Source: Acanthopleura granulata (Eukaryota > Mollusca > Polyplacophora > Chitonida > Chitonidae). Taken from it: a DNA stretch of 64,000 bases. The notes beneath the pieces are model-generated. The model was not told the DNA's origin, made no database searches, and saw only the letters and a program-made list of their open reading frames with translations. Both the position numbers and the translations under genes were made by a program. This document shows, one piece after another, positions 59,701 to 64,000 of the stretch (position 1 is the stretch's first letter; each line of letters begins with the position of its first letter). The stretch is from assembly GCA_016165875.1 (NCBI GenBank), contig JABBOT010000001.1:47036625-47100624 (forward strand). The letters are read 5' to 3'.

Positions 59701-62700
59701 ATGTCTTCTTGGCGAATCCGCGAAAGTTTATGCCCGCGAATATAAAGGCATTTACAGTATCTCATTATACGCGTATGTCATTTGGAGACCTTTTCAACAC
59801 AAAGAGACAGAATACGAATCAGCTGTTGATTAGTACTTTAGTTGAATACAGTTTTCTTCAGTAGAAAATTTCTGATAAGTTTCAGATAAATATTTTTGTC
59901 AGAAAGCGTGATGAATTTTGGGGGATAACAAAAGTGATATTCGTCATTTATATGCAAATATACATTCTGTTCAATAACTTGTCCATATGTCTATTTTGGG
60001 GGTGTCATGCAGTTCTGCCAGTTCGCCATTGACTTACCAAATGGCGGTGGTTTAATTTACACTGTGTACTCAGGTTTTGGCCACCCATGAAACTGACTGC
60101 CATCGTCTATAAATGAACATTTCTAGAGTACGGCTTTGAACAACCACCAAGAATCGAATTAAAAACATCTTTCAGTTTCAACCATCCTTTAATCTCAAGC
60201 AAAGCCTTGTGTTGGCTGCATGATCGAGATGTAGCTCGTTGAGTTCATTCATGAGGAACATTCCTTTTGATGTTTCAGACGGCCAGCAGGTGATCGGGTT
60301 TGAATGCGAAGGTTTACGGCCTGACTTGGCCTTGGATCACTGGCGTGGGATCGAATTCCTCAACTCAACCACAGAGTTGATTCGTATGGAAAACAACGCT
60401 ATAATCTTGAACGAATCGCTGTCGCGTATTGAATACGCGGACATCTCATACGCTGGCGTGGACATCATGCGAGACGCCTCCAAGGACATCCGCCATCCCA
60501 TGGCCAGCATTAGCGCCAATCCCCATGCCCCCAACATCAACGAGATTACACTGATGTACGGGGCTCATGACGGGCTCAACTTTACCGATCTGAAGGGATC
60601 TGTTCGACTAGCAAACAGTACTATTTCACACAACAGAGGTACTTTTTACGTGAAATAAATTAAAGAAAAAGTACCGTTCATCAGACGGACAATTGAAAAC
60701 TAGGGGTCTACATGCATAAATTACTTTTATTTGTCTTCTAGAATTTCTTAAAGAGAGTTAAATACATTCAAATGTAGAATTTTTGTTTTATAATGCATTT
60801 ATAATTCATATGGAATTTATCAACGACATAATTGGTGTTTAGGTACTTCGAAGGTACAAGTTTTTTCCAACTTTTTTTTAAACACAGCTTTTAGTGTTCA
60901 ATTACTCTTAGTGCACCAGACTAAAAGATAACTTTCGTAATGTTCAGGAGAATTTTGCCTAGCCATATTAAGATATTAAAGTCACGCTGCAGCTGACAGT
61001 CTATAAGGCCCATAAAGCCCGTCAGAGAATACAAGCATAACAGTGCATTGCAAAGTCAATTTTAGAAGCACTTAATAAAAGCACTCTTAAATATAGTGCT
61101 CAAAAGTCGTTTAGGGTATGTTATGTTTTCAGCTAGTTTTTCCCGGCCTTTTCGACAGGCAATTGTTTAAGGACGTCATACATGCGAATGTAGGCTTGTC
61201 ACAGAACAGACATACCTTTCTAAAGTACATTCCGCCACCATTTTGTATTATTAGATAAACGTTCTCAAACGTTGCTTCATACTGTTGCCCTGTATTTTAC
61301 CTAATGCTGTGAAGTAGACGTTAATCAGACATTGAATCTTCTTTTTAACCTCTGCTTGTTTTGTGTGCTGTTTCACCGAGTAAAATAAATGCATACATGT
61401 ATCCACTTTTAAGATATTTGTGTAGACCGTGAACCTATGTTATCGTATTCTTCGAAGCTATGTTATGCAAGGATGTATACTAGTAATTCACACATGACAT
61501 ATTGTCATTTATTATAGGTCACGGTGCGCTTATTAAAACAACTGTTGGACGCACGTTGGTCAACACCACGAATATAACTAATAACTGGGGAGACGGAATC
61601 AAGTTCCACATGATCAATTACACTATCCCCCGGTATGAGGACACCTTCACCAAGACCGGCTCGTTCTGTCAGCCTTTCAACGCTCATTGGCCGTTACCAC
61701 GGTTCGCTCACCAAGACCTCAAAGACTTCAGTGGAGAAATCCCACTTTCCAAGCCTTGTATTCAGGTATGGTGTAGGATGTTATTTACTACTCAAATGTC
61801 ACACTCAAGGCAGGAGGTTTGTCATGTACCTGGCGAAGGTCAGTGGTTTCCCCTGCAGCAGCTCGGATTTCCTCTACCGCTATAAACTTGACCGTCATCA
61901 AATAATTGAAAATTTCTGGAGCACGGCGTTAAACAGCAAACAATTTAAATGGACAAATGTCACATTCGGATTATATAGCGTCATGCAAAATGCTAAACAT
62001 TGGGTGGGAACTCGCTAGTGTACTTTATTATGCTTTATATACACGGGTCTGCTAGCAACCTGCGGATGTGCCTTTGCTTCAACCGGGCCCTGCCCGGTTT
62101 CCTCCCACCATAATGCTTGCCGTCGTTGTATAAGTGAAATATTCTTGAGTACGGCGTAAAATCGTAATCAGATAAATAAATAAATTATATGCACTGTATT
62201 CATAATCCATTGAAATGTTTCTCTTTCATCTGACAGAAGGTGAAGACCTCACAAAACAGGAGCATAACAGTACATTTTCTGCTGTTTGAGAGAGACCCAC
62301 TGGCGTCAGGAACTCTTAAGTTCTACGATGGTCCATCAGCTACGAAATTGCTACAAACCGTTGAGATCAAGAACGGCAGTTACCCCCAGTCCGTCAGCAC
62401 AACCGGAAATGAACTGTACATGGAATTCCACTGGAATCTTCCCATAAGCAGAATCTGTCCCACGTACAAGTTTTGCCTGCGGTTTTTACTGGAGATATAT
62501 GCTGAATATGGTAAGCGACGAGTCAATCATACCGGAATAGATATGTAAAAATACTATCCACATATTTGTCCCAGCAGTTTACGTTGGGCTGCAGTTGCAG
62601 TTTTATGGGTTTTCACCATACATGAAAAATTGTCTCGTACAACCTACATTAAAGCCAATAAGTATTAAAGTGATACACTTAACTTTAATGGTGATTTTAC

Positions 62701-64000
62701 CGTCAATCCAAGAAAGGCTTTCAAGTTCAGATAATATATAAACATCTGTCATCAAATACTCAGAATCTGAAATCTGACATGGCTCCTTTCTACATTTCAT
62801 CCACAGGACCCGATCCTGAGTTTCGTCTCATCAATTCCAGTGTTTCCAACAACAGTATGCATGGCGTAAACATCCATGACATGCGCAGTAAGGTGTTCTT
62901 CAACACAACAGAAATCAGTTTCAACAAGTATGAGGCTGGACTTCGCATCTTTCAAGGTGCTGGTGAAGTCACCATTAACAACACCTTAATAGAGCGAAAT
63001 TCTCTGGCTGGAGGGAACATTTCTTATAGCGGTGGTTATATTCTTATGAACAATACTCGGATCCGGGAGAACAGTGGTTATGGTGTGATAACGGAGTACG
63101 ACAGAGTTAACAAAACGCGCTACGAATTGCGACAAAAACTGGAAGTGGTTCGAACTGAATTTACACTAAATGAATGGACGGCCTTCCGCATTGGGAATTA
63201 CTGCAACAGTGGTTCCATCTTGGTGAATGAAAGCATGTTTATGAACAACTTTGAAGAGGGAATAGAGTTTTTATCCTGCAATAGGTCTAACTCGCAAAGT
63301 ATGAATTTTAGTCTGGCCTTTAATACCTTTTCTGGCAATCAGAGGCATAGTATACTGATCTCGCCAATGCTCTACATGACAGGAATAATCACCAACAACA
63401 CCTTCAAAAATCACGAAATGGGGGTTATAAGATTTGACAACGGCGACGACCTGTTAGTGAATCGATGGTACACTGACTTTCCTGTGAGTTACAACATTTT
63501 TGAAAACGACTTCGAGAACAATGCCGGTCGATATGTAGTCAACATGAGACTGTCCCAGGCGAGTCCTCTTCAGAAAATCTACTTTAAGTTCAATAGGCTG
63601 CGCGACAACTTCATCAACGACACCTTCCCAGGGCTTAACCCCAGAAGCCGAGCCAACGCTGTGGTAATCCTGTCCTCCGGTGGTATAGTCTTCGAGAAGA
63701 ACTGGATAGAGAACCCATACTCGGTGCGGGAGGTCTCCACTCATCTGACCGATCCTTCTATCACCATCATGGCCACCCGGAACTGGTGGGGAAGCCCTAG
63801 CCCCGAATTCATCTACAACAGGATTTTCGACCGAGATGACCGTTATAACTTGGCTCGCGTCAATTATTATCCAGCTCTTCGCGTCAACAGACTGTATGAG
63901 GACATCATTTCTATAGATCCCGAACATATTTGGCAGTTCCAAAGGGAGCAGAACCTCATTGGAGGAGTTCTGGAACAAGACTTCAGCACCAACTTGAACA
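53331..64000 (+). CDS. bark: Protein bark beetle homologue (5' part, continues past window)
   Basis: Seven exons give 938 codons without a stop: 53331-53708, 55776-55945, 56932-57122, 60279-60638, 61518-61765, 62237-62510, 62807-64000. All introns are GT-AG with matching phases. Start: ATG at 53331 in AAAATGG, followed by a signal peptide (about residues 12-27). Then come a short beta-helix-like start (GCLYIEPGSVLHFSPGYGI), an SRCR domain at about 154-247 (WRGVCTNY, TCRSLGF, DCPGRGE), beta-helix sequence with many N-x-S/T sequons, a CUB-like domain at about 450-541 (LKFYDGPSA) and a long beta-helix region containing NWWGS. In Drosophila, Bark/Anakonda is a large transmembrane protein of tricellular junctions. 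Membrane anchor and later modules lie beyond the window. Confidence 0.88.
53925..54045 (+). mobile_element. SINE family 2 fragment, bark intron 1
   Basis: ATGCCAAAAGTCCGTGGTTT, ACCCCGGGCATTCCTCCACC, CATAAAGCTGCGGC and a CAATCAAATAG tail-like end. Diverged from the other family 2 copies. Confidence 0.5.
54973..55140 (+). repeat. 42-bp minisatellite, about 4 copies, bark intron 1
   Basis: Unit GTTCATATGAAGCTGTCAGG TTGGGTGAAAACGATAGACA TA, nearly identical between copies. Length divisible by three keeps a short frame open (HMKLSCWV); not coding. Confidence 0.9.
55776..55945 (+). CDS. bark: bark exon 2 (first half of SRCR)
   Basis: Acceptor TTTGTAACAG|GGTAGC; donor GTCAA|GTAAGG. Encodes the SRCR start RLVDGNTTLDGRLEIKYHG and WRGVC. 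Ends in phase 2, interrupting an Asn codon. Confidence 0.92.
56932..57122 (+). CDS. bark: bark exon 3 (second half of SRCR)
   Basis: Acceptor TTCTTCTCCAG|TTTTACG; donor CCTGTG|GTAAGT. Encodes CRSLGFLKG, the cysteine-bearing CEGSENDLRDCPG and HACG. The SRCR cysteines visible are consistent with a disulphide-bonded domain. Confidence 0.92.
57854..59757 (-). mobile_element. pogo-like DNA transposon, inactive, in bark intron 3
   Basis: 1,904 bp bounded by TA on both sides (57852-57853 and 59758-59759). Left end: CTGTAACTGCCTTTTTATTC then GCGCGG and AACTTTCGCGGATT. Right end on the - strand: CTGTAAATGCCTTTATATTC then GCGGG and AACTTTCGCGGATT. TA duplication, matching ends and a DDE_1-type transposase together indicate the pogo/Tigger branch of Tc1/mariner. 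The element is antisense to bark. The right end has an extra internal copy of the CGCGGG...TTTCGCGGAT block. Confidence 0.85.
58157..59412 (-). pseudogene. Degenerate pogo-like transposase with internal deletion
   Basis: N-terminal part at 59412-59098 (SLWKWISTT, then basic PRKRKRGG), followed by frame loss. Middle part at 58885-58688 (LSGGVINRRIVMAAAEGILL, LTITETWAQSLLK). C-terminal part at 58579-58157 contains CLVIFDVFRAHQGDD and VFVPACCTDRLQSLDLSVNK, the later catalytic region of a DDE_1 domain. Between GKIK and ESH (near 58620) roughly 100 residues usual for the family are absent, including the stretch that carries the first catalytic Asp. A TGA replaces the Trp after ESH. Cannot be active. 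Confidence 0.82.
60040..60165 (+). mobile_element. SINE family 2 fragment, bark intron 3
   Basis: GGCGGTGGTTTAATTTACAC, AACTGACTGCCATCGTCTAT, TTTCTAGAGTACGGC and CACCAAGAATCGAATT mark the body and tail. The copy is strongly diverged. Confidence 0.5.
60279..60638 (+). CDS. bark: bark exon 4
   Basis: Acceptor GATGTTTCAG|ACGGC; donor AACAGAG|GTACTT. Encodes WRGIEFLNST, RIEYADISYAGVDI and a closing VRLANSTISHNRG turn, the repeated beta-helix pattern of bark proteins. Lies downstream of the pogo-element-bearing intron. Confidence 0.92.
61518..61765 (+). CDS. bark: bark exon 5
   Basis: Acceptor TTTATTATAG|GTCACG; donor ATTCAG|GTATGG. Encodes TLVNTTNITNNWGDGIKF (beta-helix turn) and a loop with two cysteines (GSFCQPF, KPCIQ) leading into the CUB-like domain. 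Confidence 0.9.
61790..61960 (+). mobile_element. SINE family 2, 5'-truncated, bark intron 5
   Basis: GAGGTTTGTCATGTACCTGG, CGAAGGTCAGTGGTTTCCCC, then TCATCAAATAATTGAAAATT and GGAGCACGGCGTTAAACAGC. It begins about 25 bp after the exon 5 donor. Confidence 0.65.
62042..62190 (+). mobile_element. SINE family 1, 5'-truncated, bark intron 5
   Basis: GGGTCTGCTAGCAACCTGCG, CCGGTTTCCTCCCACCATAA, AAGTGAAATATTCTTGAGTA, CGGCGTAAAATCGTAATCAG and (AAAT)n. Ends about 45 bp before the exon 6 acceptor. Confidence 0.78.
62237..62510 (+). CDS. bark: bark exon 6 (CUB-like domain)
   Basis: Acceptor CATCTGACAG|AAGGTG; donor GAATATG|GTAAGC. LKFYDGPSATKLLQ, followed by NELYMEFHW and KFCLRFLLEI, follows the CUB pattern (YDGPS ... 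L-I-F-S-D). The whole domain is essentially one exon. Confidence 0.88.
62807..64000 (+). CDS. bark: bark exon 7 (beta-helix), cut by the window end
   Basis: Acceptor TTTCATCCACAG|GACCCG, open to the last base. Repeated turns with Asn/Ser ladders (VSNNSMHGVNI, EISFNKYEAGLRI, TIMATRNWWGS) indicate a right-handed parallel beta-helix. The NWWGS element (63781-63795) is characteristic of bark family modules. No donor appears before 64000. Confidence 0.92.

Overview
The window looks like animal nuclear DNA, most likely from a marine lophotrochozoan and probably a mollusc. Evidence: intron-split genes with GT-AG junctions, a long gene-poor AT-rich stretch, three tRNA-derived SINE families of the kind common in molluscan genomes, a dead RNase H-type LINE, a dead pogo-like DNA transposon, several inverted-repeat MITEs and many minisatellites. 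The species assignment is inference.

Layout. 1-2.16 kb holds the broken 3' part of a non-LTR retrotransposon on the + strand. About 2.2-41 kb has no exon I can support. It contains SINE copies, MITE-like inverted repeats (4.83-5.08, 13.46-13.71, 15.33-15.47, 20.27-20.40, 33.59-33.72 and 35.93-36.09 kb), a decayed 33-bp minisatellite (20.73-21.70 kb), and 30-, 20- and about 33-bp minisatellites (37.8-39.7 kb).

42.33-49.94 kb on the - strand is a complete six-exon gene for a 471-residue multi-spanning membrane protein of the CRT-like (chloroquine-resistance-transporter-like) family in the drug/metabolite transporter superfamily. All five introns have GT-AG ends and compatible phases. 53.33-64.00 kb on the + strand is the 5' part (seven exons, 938 codons, running off the window) of a 'protein bark beetle' homologue. 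It is secreted or extracellular, with right-handed beta-helix sequence, an SRCR domain and a CUB-like domain. The two genes are head to head, about 3.4 kb apart. A 1,904-bp pogo-type element sits in intron 3 of bark.

The most unusual structure is in the CRT-like gene. Its last intron contains a 45-bp minisatellite (about 28 copies in two blocks) whose unit is the last 38 nt of exon 5 plus the first 7 nt of the intron (GTAAGTC). An exon-intron junction with its 5' splice site has been amplified in tandem. The first full unit is the functional junction itself. A second, older duplication copied the 3' splice-site edge of exon 4 about four times in intron 3. The two arrays therefore copy opposite kinds of splice boundary in one gene. 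A third, 24-bp, minisatellite starts about 90 bp past the stop codon.

All exon calls are my reading of frame, phase and splice consensus. No alignment or transcript was available.
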